A stretch of DNA of 64,000 nucleotides, from assembly GCA_964419145.1 (NCBI GenBank), contig CAYQOM010000002.1, positions 1 to 64,000 of the forward strand, given 5' to 3'. The translations under genes and the position numbers were made by a program. Source of the stretch: UBA2336 sp964419145. Its GTDB lineage: Bacteria > Bacteroidota > Bacteroidia > Cytophagales > Cyclobacteriaceae. The notes below the pieces were generated by a model. It had not been told where the DNA came from. It saw nothing but the letters and a program-made list of their open reading frames with translations, and made no database searches. Positions 1 to 7,942 of this stretch are shown here, one piece after another. Positions within the stretch are counted from its first letter, which is position 1. Every line of letters starts with the position of its first letter.

Positions 1-304
1 GGCATTGAAAAGCTGATTACTTGTGGGACTTTTATTATTGTAAGACTACGAGAGATTGGGATGGCAGAATTATAGATATCATTACCATCCTGTTCCGCTG
101 TAATCTGAACAGTGCCAGCATTTTTTATAGTTGCTATGTCTCCACTGATTGAAATTACCGACTCATCTGACGAGGAGTAGGTAATAGGTAACTCCGAGGT
201 GGAAGAACCCACAAGATTAAAGGGAGGATCAATCACCAATTTCTGGGAGGGCATTGAAAAGCTGATTACTTGTGGGACTTTTATTATTGTAAGACTACGA
301 GAGA
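1..304 (-). repeat. Tandem 249-bp repeat units encoding 83-residue Ig-like domains
   Basis: Positions 1-55 and 250-304 are identical over 55 bases, offset by exactly 249 bp (83 codons). The rest of the unit is similar but diverged, and a more distant copy lies at about 305-520. These are in-frame domain duplications that probably continue past the window edge. The near identity suggests recent duplication or gene conversion. Confidence 0.85.
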
Positions 305-2894
305 CCGGGATAGCAGGATTATAGCTCTCATTCCCATCCTGTTTTGCTGTGATTTGAACGGTGCCTAAATTTCTAATTGTAAGGACATCGTCTGAAATGG
401 ATGCAATGGCTTGATCAGAAACCTCATAAGTTACTGGTAATGCAGAAGAGGCTACTGCCCCTAATCTAAATGAAGCATCAAGAATAGTCTTTGGAGATTG
501 GATTGAAAAATCTATAGTTTGATCGATTTTTTTCGGAAGCAAAAAATCAGCCTGATAAATGGATTTGCTTGAAAATGTTGGGCCGTGAGTGCCAAGAAAT
601 ATTTTTTTGTTTTTTGAAATGTAAAGTTTATCGAATAGAAAACTATTGCTTATTTGGCCCAAGTTTTCCCAACATGCACCGCCATTGACCGTGCGAAATA
701 AATACGCCCCCGCCCATGAAACGGCAAAACCATTTTGGCTATCAATAAAAGTTATTTGAGAAGGTGTCAAAACTGCAAGGCGGGTATTATCCAAAACAGC
801 CAGTTGGGAATCTAATTTCCAGGATTTTCCTCCATCAGTTGTTTTCCAAATATGATCTCCGCCTGCTGCATATCCAACATTATCATCAAGAAATGACATG
901 TCATATTTATTGACAGCGGCTTCATAAGCTGGAATGCCTTCGGGAAAAGTGGCATTTTTCCAAATGATGCCGTCATCGCTGTACAAAAAAATGACATATG
1001 AATTAAATGAATCATCATATCCAATGGCAATACACCGGCCTGATGGAAAGCATTTGATTTTTAGGATACGAATTGAATAGCCACTGTACACGTTGGTCCA
1101 TGTATCTCCCCCATCTACTGTCCTTAAAATCTGATTATGCGATGCTACATATCCAACATTGGGGTCTAAAAATTCAATATCGAGTACGTTCCTAATATTG
1201 AGCTTTACGGCAGTTGTACCGCCATCTGTTGTCTTATAGAGATCAAGTGATGCAAAATAACCTACGTCCTTCGATATGAACTCTACATCTCCAGAACTTC
1301 CACCATTAAGTTCAGACGTATTAAAAGTTGGCAACCAATTGAATCCACCATCAGTCGTTTTGTAAAGATGCCGTCCTCCCACCGCATAGCCTATGTTTTC
1401 GTCAATCATTTGAATCCCAGCTATAAATCCCTCCGGATCTATATTCATTTTCTTAAAATCGAAACGAGACACAGGGGCACTTCGGAATATCACAATAGTA
1501 TCTTTTGAAATGCATGCTCCGTTTGCAACAGAAACCACATAATTTATTGTGTCCATATTAGTTGCTATTGGGTTTTTGATTTTTGGATTGGTGAGTCCAG
1601 TGCTTGGTGTCCAGGTAAAGTCAAATCCATCAGCACCACCGGTTGCAGCAAGTTGAATAGGTTCATTTGAGCAGGCATAAATATCGGGCCCCGCATTTGC
1701 TTTGACTTCAAGTATGTCAACATAAAATGTTTTAGTAAGTGTGTCGGATGCTACACCGTTACTACATACCAGTGATATGGTTGAAGAAGTATTAGTGGTA
1801 AATCTTGCTGAATCCAATGTCTTTGTACTAACTAGTGTGCCTCCTAATAACCATTTAAAACTATAATTGTCACGTGTATTGGTTGCTGTAAAAATCAAAG
1901 ATGAAACATTGCAATAATGTTTTTGTGTAAGGTTAAAACTAATAATTGGAACTGATGCACCACCAAAGTTATCAGTTTTGAAAGCGTCCCCGTAAATACC
2001 GAGCGCAATACCTTTGCCGTCAGGATTGATCACGATGGTGGTTATTATTTTTCCAGCGGTTTCTTTAAAAATTTCCCAGCTAACTCCACCATCCATGGAG
2101 ATATAAACTCCATTATTTGTTCCTACATAAATGTGTTGTGGGTTAAAGACAAATATTGTATTTATTTGACTAAATGCAAATGTAAAGTGAGTCCATGTAT
2201 TTCCACCATCAGAAGATTTACTAATTCTATTGTTGAGAGCAGCGATAAGATTTTTATCATCAATGATTTTAAGGTCAACAATTGTACTCCCAGTTCCAGC
2301 AACCAGTTTTGTGCCAGTAATTGACTGCCCATCAAATCCTTGAATAAATTTTTTAGAAACAATAAATCCCTGATTAACGGTCCTCATTTTTATACCAATG
2401 TTGTTGCTTTCTACATTAAGATTTAGGTTTGTCCATGTATTGCCTCCATCTGTCGATTTAATTACTATCTTGTTTGTACCTACAGCGTAGCCGTTCAGGT
2501 TGTCAATAAATTCTACGTCATTTATCTCACGTATTACAGTACCCGCATTGGACACATAACTTATCGTCCATGTCTTGCCTCCGTCAAATGTCTTTAATAC
2601 AGTAGCTGAGTTTCCGCCAACACTACCAACTCCAACTCCTACCTTTGCGTTAAAAAAGTTTATATCACTCAACATTACAAACCCATCAATATTATTCTTA
2701 GTCCAGGTATTGCCCGCATCAAATGTTCCATATAAACCATTGCCGCCTGAAACATAAAATGTATCTTTTGACACATGGGTTGATTTATAAATGACAGTCT
2801 CATCAAATAGCTGAAATTTTTCCCATTGTGCTACCGCTATTTGAGATAACGATATGAATAAAAATAAAAGAATGAACCGATAGTTTCTTTGCAT
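1..2894 (-). CDS. Large secreted BNR/YCF48-repeat protein with Ig-like repeats (3' end outside window)
   Basis: About 964 codons are visible in one frame from an ATG at 2894; I checked that the start, the middle and the window edge are in the same frame. An N-terminal signal peptide (FILLFLFISLSQIAVA) is followed by Asp-box/YCF48-like blades at residues 30-300 (KTFDGGKTWT, KSTDGGNTWT, KSSDGGNTWT). Residues 305-475 are Ig/PKD-like, with VSVANGACISKDTI of the gliding-protein style. A second blade set spans about 500-765 (KTTDGGFNW, RTVDGGDTWT, KTTDGGKSW). From about residue 790 there are 83-residue Ig-like repeats (ISFSMPSQK, ITYSSSDESVISISGDIAT). Such proteins in Bacteroidota are usually exported by the type IX system through a C-terminal domain, which would lie beyond the window. 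Likely a cell-surface or secreted adhesin or binding protein; the ligand is unknown. Confidence 0.85.
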   Translation of the reverse strand, partial: MQRNYRFILLFLFISLSQIAVAQWEKFQLFDETVIYKSTHVSKDTFYVSGGNGLYGTFDAGNTWTKNNIDGFVMLSDINFFNAKVGVGVGSVGGNSATVLKTFDGGKTWTISYVSNAGTVIREINDVEFIDNLNGYAVGTNKIVIKSTDGGNTWTNLNLNVESNNIGIKMRTVNQGFIVSKKFIQGFDGQSITGTKLVAGTGSTIVDLKIIDDKNLIAALNNRISKSSDGGNTWTHFTFAFSQINTIFVFNPQHIYVGTNNGVYISMDGGVSWEIFKETAGKIITTIVINPDGKGIALGIYGDAFKTDNFGGASVPIISFNLTQKHYCNVSSLIFTATNTRDNYSFKWLLGGTLVSTKTLDSARFTTNTSSTISLVCSNGVASDTLTKTFYVDILEVKANAGPDIYACSNEPIQLAATGGADGFDFTWTPSTGLTNPKIKNPIATNMDTINYVVSVANGACISKDTIVIFRSAPVSRFDFKKMNIDPEGFIAGIQMIDENIGYAVGGRHLYKTTDGGFNWLPTFNTSELNGGSSGDVEFISKDVGYFASLDLYKTTDGGTTAVKLNIRNVLDIEFLDPNVGYVASHNQILRTVDGGDTWTNVYSGYSIRILKIKCFPSGRCIAIGYDDSFNSYVIFLYSDDGIIWKNATFPEGIPAYEAAVNKYDMSFLDDNVGYAAGGDHIWKTTDGGKSWKLDSQLAVLDNTRLAVLTPSQITFIDSQNGFAVSWAGAYLFRTVNGGACWENLGQISNSFLFDKLYISKNKKIFLGTHGPTFSSKSIYQADFLLPKKIDQTIDFSIQSPKTILDASFRLGAVASSALPVTYEVSDQAIASISDDVLTIRNLGTVQITAKQDGNESYNPAIPVSRSLTIIKVPQVISFSMPSQKLVIDPPFNLVGSSTSELPITYSSSDESVISISGDIATIKNAGTVQITAEQDGNDIYNSAIPISRSLTIIKVPQVISFSM

Positions 2895-2921
2895 ATAAAA
2901 TCGCTACCTAAATTTAGTCTT

Positions 2922-2929
2922 CAAATATA
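2922..2929 (-). promoter_or_regulatory. Bacteroidota-type -7 box for the large repeat protein
   Basis: The minus strand reads TATATTTG, an exact match to the Bacteroidota primary-sigma -7 consensus TAnnTTTG. It lies 28 bp upstream of the ATG at 2894, giving a leader of about 20 nt. I did not find a convincing TTTG -33 element. The rest of 2895-3094 shows nothing recognisable. Confidence 0.4.
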
Positions 2930-3094
2930 ATGATTTGCCCGGGCTTGCCGCGTGGTCCATCGGCCCGCTTTGTCAGTATATACGTTCAGTATCTACTGAC
3001 CGAGCCAACCCAATTGTTTCTAATGTTTAGTGTTTGTGCATTGAATATACACCGAATATCCCAACCCCGCAACGCCAACTCTTTACGGCAATGT

Positions 3095-3721
3095 CTAAAA
3101 CAGTATTTTATGCCCCTCCAGCTTTAGTTTTCCGGATTGCTCCATTTTCTTAACGGTGCGGATTACCGTTTCTACACGCAGGCTGGTCATGTCGGCTAAT
3201 TGCTGGCGGGTGTAGGGGATGATGATGGGAGTGCCGTTGGCATCGGGCTGGATTTTGGATTTCAGGTATTTTAAAATAGTCGTAAGCCGGTGCTCGGGGG
3301 TGTGCGAGGAGATTTCGGTGAGGATCATGGATTTGTACTGGAGCCGGTTGCAGAGCACGTGGTTCAGCTTTAAGTGGATGTCGAAATTATTTTTGAGCAG
3401 ATCCAGAAAATCGGATTTGGCCAGGCGCCATACTTTGCCGGGGGTAAGGGCAATGGCGGTGCTGGGGTAGGGGAAGTTGCCGAACAGCGGGGGTTCCCCA
3501 AAACTTTCTCCGGCATGGAAAATGCCTTGTGTGAATTCCTGTCCTTCATGGTTAAGGATGTACATGCGTACTTCGCCTTCCGCTACCTGAAAATAGTCGG
3601 TGGCCGGGTTGCCTTCTTCAAACAGCACCTGGTCTTTGCGCATGCGCACCAGGCGCGCATTATACTGCTCCAGAATTTTTGCGGGAATCAACTTTCTTTT
3701 TTTTGCTGGAAAAGTAAGCAT
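3095..3721 (-). CDS. Crp/Fnr-family transcriptional regulator
   Basis: 208-residue DNA-binding regulator. Residues 20-115 form a cyclic-nucleotide-binding-like beta-roll (FEEGNPATDYFQVAEGEV, GESFGEPPLF). The C-terminal winged helix is at about 140-205, with recognition helix RVETVIRTVKKM near 182-193. There is no N-terminal cysteine cluster, so it is not a classical Fe-S FNR; the effector is unknown. The E-T-V-I-R signature resembles the Crp/Fnr contact residues and is shared with the hybrid regulator at 24400-25461. A TGAC-N4-ATCA operator lies 19-30 bp upstream of the start, which suggests autoregulation. It is a monocistronic gene, 209 bp downstream of nrdJ on the same strand. Confidence 0.9.
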   Translation of the reverse strand: MLTFPAKKRKLIPAKILEQYNARLVRMRKDQVLFEEGNPATDYFQVAEGEVRMYILNHEGQEFTQGIFHAGESFGEPPLFGNFPYPSTAIALTPGKVWRLAKSDFLDLLKNNFDIHLKLNHVLCNRLQYKSMILTEISSHTPEHRLTTILKYLKSKIQPDANGTPIIIPYTRQQLADMTSLRVETVIRTVKKMEQSGKLKLEGHKILF

Positions 3722-3739
3722 GACCAGGCAATTAATTCC

Positions 3740-3751
3740 TGATGAATGTCA
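3740..3751 (-). promoter_or_regulatory. Crp/Fnr-type operator before the crp/fnr gene
   Basis: The minus strand reads TGACATTCATCA, that is TGAC-N4-ATCA. The flanking bases extend the palindrome to CTGAC/ATCAG. It is 19-30 bp from the start codon, too close for an activator site at the spacing seen elsewhere, so repression of its own gene is the simplest reading. Confidence 0.55.
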
Positions 3752-3800
3752 GTTAAAATGTTGTGTTGGGCCTTTGTAATTATAAGCGGTTGTTTTCTTT

Positions 3801-3930
3801 ACCGCAAAGGCGCGGAGACGCAAAGGTTTTTATAGATTTCTCTGCGGAACTCAGCGTGTTTTCTCTGTGCACTCCGCGGTAAAATATTAAACCACAGAGC
3901 ACATGGAGAAATCGCGGAGGGCCGCAGAGG
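3801..3930. repeat. Decayed interspersed repeat rich in CGCAAAG/CACAGAG motifs
   Basis: The intergenic segment between nrdJ and the crp/fnr gene contains ACCGCAAAGGCGCGGAGACGCAAAGG-like sequence followed by ACCACAGAGCACATGGAGAA and GCCGCAGAGG. This is the style of non-coding dispersed repeat common between genes of Bacteroidota and some other phyla. It is purine-biased, has no open frame, and abuts the nrdJ stop codon. Confidence 0.5.
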
Positions 3931-5781
3931 TTACACTACCTGGCATGCGCCTCCTGCACAAGCAGCCTCAGCCTTGTGGTCTGTCTCGTCATCGGCTTCG
4001 TATACGTTTTTCAGGTCAATGGTTTTCAGACTTTTTTCCAGTTCGCGAAATCGTTCTTCTGTAATGTCTTCAAACGGTGCTTGCTTGTAGTTGCCCGTAT
4101 CGTACGGCAGTACACTTAAGCCGTTGTATGAGGCTTTGTTCTCCCACATCCATTCGCCCACGCGTGTCCAGTCGCCATCTTCAATAGAGACTGTAGCTGA
4201 AACGTTATTGGCATTGCTGCCTCTGCGAAAACCTTTGCGCACCCACTCTTCATTGAATTTTTTAATGCGTTCAAGCAGGTTCATCACATCTTCGGTTCGC
4301 AGGATGCTTCCATCCGGTGCTTTTTGCGGTATGCAGATGATGGCCTGCTTGCTGTTCAGTAAATCATCTTCCAGCAATTCGGGGTGGGCAATGCACAGGT
4401 ATTCATATAGCGCTTCGTTTTTCCCGATGCGTATGCGCCTGATGTAGTAATCATTATGCCAGGCGTGAATGCCGGATGATGTGCCCAATACCAACGAAGA
4501 AGTGCCTGACGGTTTAATGGTGGTTGTGCGCGCAGCAAACTGTATCCCTATTTTCGCAGATACTTCCAGGTTCACCCGCTTAACTTCCTGTGCGGTTTCA
4601 TTCAAGTCAAGTTTTTGTACGGCACCGCTGGCAATGCCGGTCATGCCCACGCCAATCAATGCATCCTGCTCGGTGGTGTTCTTCCACACTTCGCGCAGGT
4701 AATGAAAGTTGGTAAAGCCTGCCTGCAACGTGCCGAGATAGGCAGCAGCACGCGCGCGGGCATTAAGCTCATCTTGTGTGTACACATCGGAAACATTCAC
4801 CTCGCACAGGTTGCAAAACTGGAACGGGCGAAGGGCAATCTCGCAGCAGGGGTTGGTACCCCAGTCCACATCGTTGGTAAAATAAAAACCGGGTTCACCC
4901 GAACCGGATAGCTCAATCTTTTTCCAGAGATCGAAAAATTCTGCTTGTGTGATGGTATCACGCTGCAGCACCACACTGTTGTTGGCGCGACCGCGTTGTT
5001 CGTTTAATTCCCACCAGTTCCCGTATTTGCAGGTAAGCATTTCTTCATCGCCATGTGAGAATAGGGAAATCATGGCTGATCTTCGGATGCCACCGGCCAA
5101 CACCGCGTTGGCGAGGTGGCACATTAAATCATGACATTCAAGTGGCGTGAGTTTTTCGCCATTTTCTTTTCTGTCCAGCAACGCCTGCACGTGTGCGATA
5201 CAAATCTTCAATGGTTCAGGTCCCGGGGCTTTTCCACCGGCTGTTACCAATCGTGCGCCTTTCGGGCGGATGTCGGAGTAATCAAAATCCGGAATGTATT
5301 CGCTAATACCGAAGTAGCCTTTGAGTAAAACTTTTACCGCATCGGCCCATCCTTCCAGGCTATCGCCAATCAGAAACCTTCTGCGCTTTTCTGCTTTTTG
5401 GATGGGTGGAAGTTTATCCACATGGTGGTATTGCACGGAGTAACCAACACCCGTTCCACCCAATAACAGAAACATGGTTTCTGAAAAGGCACGAATGTCA
5501 TCTACCGGAAGGTAGGCACAATTGTATATGCGTGAGTTGTTCCGAGCAATGGCGGTGCCGGCAAACTGCATAGCACGCATGGACGGCAATACTTTTTTTT
5601 GCCGCACCCATTCCATCACCTCAATAATTTCTTCGTATTGAAACGGATACTTCTCTACCATCATGTGCTGGTAGCGGTCACAGATTTCATCCCACGTTTC
5701 CCTGCGCTGCAGCTCAGGCAGGTAACGCGCATATTTCATGTAGATGATGATGTCGCTAAGGATGTGTTGGTTTAGTTCCAT
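3931..5781 (-). CDS. nrdJ: Adenosylcobalamin-dependent (class II) ribonucleotide reductase
   Basis: 616-residue enzyme that reduces ribonucleotides to deoxyribonucleotides with a B12-generated thiyl radical, so it works with or without oxygen. Motifs in order: YNCAY with Cys88 (redox cysteine), LLGGTGVGYSVQ at 107-117, NPCCE at 310-314 with the radical cysteine, then FCNLCEVN, TTTIKPSGTSS, and a C-terminal CAGGAC pair that would shuttle electrons from thioredoxin. The NPCCE/FCNLCEVN pattern and the Cys-x4-Cys tail match the monomeric RTPR type. It is shorter than the Lactobacillus enzyme (739 aa). The ATG at 5781 is used; Met15 is an alternative. It is 20 bp downstream of ric and probably co-transcribed with it. 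Confidence 0.9.
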   Translation of the reverse strand: MELNQHILSDIIIYMKYARYLPELQRRETWDEICDRYQHMMVEKYPFQYEEIIEVMEWVRQKKVLPSMRAMQFAGTAIARNNSRIYNCAYLPVDDIRAFSETMFLLLGGTGVGYSVQYHHVDKLPPIQKAEKRRRFLIGDSLEGWADAVKVLLKGYFGISEYIPDFDYSDIRPKGARLVTAGGKAPGPEPLKICIAHVQALLDRKENGEKLTPLECHDLMCHLANAVLAGGIRRSAMISLFSHGDEEMLTCKYGNWWELNEQRGRANNSVVLQRDTITQAEFFDLWKKIELSGSGEPGFYFTNDVDWGTNPCCEIALRPFQFCNLCEVNVSDVYTQDELNARARAAAYLGTLQAGFTNFHYLREVWKNTTEQDALIGVGMTGIASGAVQKLDLNETAQEVKRVNLEVSAKIGIQFAARTTTIKPSGTSSLVLGTSSGIHAWHNDYYIRRIRIGKNEALYEYLCIAHPELLEDDLLNSKQAIICIPQKAPDGSILRTEDVMNLLERIKKFNEEWVRKGFRRGSNANNVSATVSIEDGDWTRVGEWMWENKASYNGLSVLPYDTGNYKQAPFEDITEERFRELEKSLKTIDLKNVYEADDETDHKAEAACAGGACQVV

Positions 5782-5801
5782 AGATTAAAAAATTTACAAA
5801 A

Positions 5802-6518
5802 TCAGATTCGTGCTTTCACTTTTTCGAACAAGATGTTGTTTTCGAGATGGATATGCTGCATCAGGTCCTGATCGAATTCCTCCATTCGCCTGTACGTAAC
5901 GCGGTAGGTGGGGCATGCAGAAGCAGGTGGTGTGTAGTTGCTGGTAAGGGTTCTTATTTTTTTGATCAGGTTGCCGGCATGTTCGTGTTCGTCTTCCATT
6001 ACGTTCATGGGGGCCATCAGGTGTGCTGGAATGGGAGTTGCTTCAATCGGGATGCGGGTTTCTTCATATAAGCGCTTAATGGCCGGAAAGAGCACCACTT
6101 CTTCTTTCTCCATATGCAGTAAAAGTTCTTCTGCAAGTTCGGTGAAGGTATTGCGTAACTCATGCAAGTGTTCCTCCCGATCACCGTGTGCTTCGCATAC
6201 TTTGGCAATCAGCTCATAAAGCTGTGGAATGCTTCTGCGCACAAAACCGTGGTGATGCTGTACGATGAAGTCGGCCAGGAGGGTAGGTTCCCAGGTGTCG
6301 AAGCGAATGGTGCCAGGCATGCTAATGGTTTCCGTGCTGAAAAGCTCCGTCATAACATCATCCGGATTTACCCCCGCTTTTTCGCAGGCCTCCCGAAACG
6401 GCTTTTTTCCGCCACAGCAAAAATCAATTTTATACTTATTAAACACGTGTGCTGCAGCCGGATGTTCAAGCGCAATTTCAGCAACGCTCATTTGATCGAA
6501 ATTCATAGTTGTAATCAT
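5802..6518 (-). CDS. ric: Iron-sulfur cluster repair di-iron protein (RIC/ScdA/YtfE)
   Basis: 238-residue cytoplasmic di-iron protein that repairs Fe-S clusters after nitric oxide or oxidative damage. The N-terminal ScdA_N domain (residues 6-60) carries the Cys34-Cys35 pair in IDFCCGGKKPF. The hemerythrin-like domain (about 80-238) carries candidate iron ligands His88-90, His135-x3-Glu139, His178/His180 and His222/His224. An alternative start is Met5. Upstream is a Crp/Fnr-type operator with a -7 box at fixed spacing, which fits NO or low-oxygen induction. The gene is followed after 20 bp by nrdJ, so Fe-S repair and oxygen-independent DNA precursor synthesis are probably co-regulated. Confidence 0.92.
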   Translation of the reverse strand: MITTMNFDQMSVAEIALEHPAAAHVFNKYKIDFCCGGKKPFREACEKAGVNPDDVMTELFSTETISMPGTIRFDTWEPTLLADFIVQHHHGFVRRSIPQLYELIAKVCEAHGDREEHLHELRNTFTELAEELLLHMEKEEVVLFPAIKRLYEETRIPIEATPIPAHLMAPMNVMEDEHEHAGNLIKKIRTLTSNYTPPASACPTYRVTYRRMEEFDQDLMQHIHLENNILFEKVKARI

Positions 6519-6543
6519 GGTTTTATATATTGATTGGTGAGCC

Positions 6544-6586
6544 TAAAACTAGGCCCGTTAAATCTTACGCGCTATGACTTCAATCA
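6544..6586 (-). promoter_or_regulatory. Crp/Fnr-type operator and -7 box of the ric promoter
   Basis: The operator at 6575-6586 reads TGACTTCAATCA on the plus strand, within the palindrome TATGAC-N4-ATCATA. On the minus strand TAGTTTTA (6551 to 6544) matches the TAnnTTTG -7 box except for the last base. The operator centre is 29.5 bp upstream of the first base of the -7 box. That places it near -42, the class II activator position of Crp/Fnr proteins. Confidence 0.55.
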
Positions 6587-6678
6587 TATTTGAAGGCGAT
6601 TTTTAGCCCATAGGGTTGGGCAGCTTCAGCTGAAGGGGACAATATGAGAATGCTGTTATTTTCGTAAGTTCGTAACCT

Positions 6679-7149
6679 ATGGATTTACTTTGGACGGTTA
6701 TTGCCTCGTGTTTGATGATTGCCGGAATTATCGGCAGCGTGGTTCCGTTTTTGCCGGGGCCACCGTTGAGTTATGGTGGGTTGCTTGTGTTGCAGTTGCG
6801 TGAAGTGACTGCTTTCAGCACCAAGTTTTTGCTCATCTGGTTAGCGATTGTGGTTGTGATTGTTGTGCTCGATTATGTGGTGCCGATTTATGGAACAAAA
6901 AAATTTGGTGGCAGTAAATACGGCATGTGGGGTTGTACCATTGGATTGATTGCCGGCTTTTGGTTCGGCCCGATTGGCATTATTGCCGGACCATTTATTG
7001 GAGCGTTTGTTGGCGAGCTGCTTGCTAACAATGAATCCGACCGTGCGTTGAAGGCAGCGCTGGGTTCTTTTATCGGATTTATGTTCAGCACCTTATTAAA
7101 ATTAGTGACCTGCCTGGTGATGGGGTGGTATTTTATTAAGGCGTTGTAA
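6679..7149 (+). CDS. DUF456 family membrane protein
   Basis: 156-residue integral membrane protein of the DUF456 family, with four to five hydrophobic segments (about 5-28, 45-68, 85-118, 125-155). Glycine-rich stretches such as GSVVPFLPGPPLSYGG near the N-terminus and GPIGIIAGPFIGAFVGELL near 100 are typical of the family. The biochemical function is not established. It is divergent from ric across a 160-bp region. The ric operator is 93-104 bp upstream, but no matching -7 box was seen in this direction. Confidence 0.85.
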   Translation: MDLLWTVIASCLMIAGIIGSVVPFLPGPPLSYGGLLVLQLREVTAFSTKFLLIWLAIVVVIVVLDYVVPIYGTKKFGGSKYGMWGCTIGLIAGFWFGPIGIIAGPFIGAFVGELLANNESDRALKAALGSFIGFMFSTLLKLVTCLVMGWYFIKAL

Positions 7150-7176
7150 TCCGTGGTTTGTGGAATTTGTCATGCT

Positions 7177-7196
7177 GTCCCGATAGCTATCGGGAT
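7177..7196. repeat. Short palindrome (GATAGCTATC core) between genes
   Basis: The sequence TCCCGATAGCTATCGGGA is a perfect 18-bp palindrome, flanked by CATGCT on the left and AGCATG about 9 bp to the right. It is the kind of small dispersed hairpin found between genes in Cytophagales-like genomes. There is no T-run, so it is not a typical intrinsic terminator. Confidence 0.5.
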
Positions 7197-7252
7197 GTCG
7201 AAGCATGATTTGTTGCTACACCATAACTTAGTTTTAACTCAATTGAATATCC

Positions 7253-7735
7253 ATGCATACAAACGAAACCCTGATCCGCACCTTTTACACCAACTTTCAG
7301 CAACTGAATGCCGAGGGCATGAAAGCGTGCTATCATCCGGATGTAAAATTTTTAGATCCGGCTTTTCCGGATTTGAATGGAAAGGAAGCGGGTGCGATGT
7401 GGAGCATGTTGATCGATACGTTGAAGAAAAATCACGGGGATTGGAAATTGGAATTCAGTAACGTTCAGGCTGATGATGTATCCGGTTCGTGCCGGTGGGA
7501 AGCGCAGTATACCTTTTCGTTAACGGGAAGAAAGGTGCACAATATTATTGATGCAAAGTTTGAGTTTAAAGACGGAAAAATCATTGCACACACGGACACC
7601 TTTGATTTCTACCGTTGGGCACGAATGGCTTTTGGCATGACCGGTGTGTTGCTAGGCTGGACTTCTTTCTTTCGGAAGAAAGTGCAGGCCACTACGCGTA
7701 AACGATTGGATGGGTTTATAAAACGGAATGGGTAA
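7253..7735 (+). CDS. NTF2/SnoaL-like family protein
   Basis: 160-residue soluble protein with the NTF2/SnoaL cone fold. It starts with the helical segment THETLIRTFYTNFQQLN, then GMKACYHPDVKFLDPAF, then the beta-rich core with the wrap-up strand HTDTFDFYRWARMAF. Related proteins are small hydrolases, isomerases or orphan binding proteins; no substrate can be read from the sequence. The start follows a dispersed palindrome. It has no obvious partner and is probably a single-gene unit, ending just before the inverted repeat at 7782. Confidence 0.8.
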   Translation: MHTNETLIRTFYTNFQQLNAEGMKACYHPDVKFLDPAFPDLNGKEAGAMWSMLIDTLKKNHGDWKLEFSNVQADDVSGSCRWEAQYTFSLTGRKVHNIIDAKFEFKDGKIIAHTDTFDFYRWARMAFGMTGVLLGWTSFFRKKVQATTRKRLDGFIKRNG

Positions 7736-7781
7736 ACTTTTCTGAAAGGATTTGATATGAAAATCAAACACAGCCAAATTT

Positions 7782-7912
7782 CGTCATTGCGAGCGGAAGC
7801 CAGGGAAGTGTGTAGGAGCGAAGCAATCCCTTACTATACAACGGAGACTAGATATAAAGATTGGGATTGCTTCGCTCAGTCACACGCTCCAACCCGTCTG
7901 CTCGCAATGACG
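7782..7912. repeat. REP-like long inverted repeat
   Basis: The outer arms CGTCATTGCGAGC (7782-7794) and GCTCGCAATGACG (7900-7912) are perfect complements. The inner arms GAGCGAAGCAATCCC (7816-7830) and GGGATTGCTTCGCTC (7863-7877) are also perfect. The whole 131 bp folds into one long hairpin. It is the non-coding dispersed palindrome type seen in many bacterial genomes. A trailing fragment AATGACG at 7943-7949 supplies the start codon of the next gene. Confidence 0.85.
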
Positions 7913-7942
7913 TTTAAACTTATCCGAGCCCTTCCGCTAGTA

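Noticed and set aside
1..304. Possible CRISPR-like spacing of repeats
   Set aside because: The repeat unit is 249 bp, in frame, and encodes Ig-like domains; there are no short regular repeats with unique spacers.
2930..3127. 65-codon plus-strand frame between the first two genes
   Set aside because: Overlaps the end of the crp/fnr gene and has no protein-like features.
7757..7942. 62-codon N-terminal extension of the outer-membrane protein
   Set aside because: It only translates the inverted repeat and would bury the signal peptide; kept as a finding, not as coding sequence.
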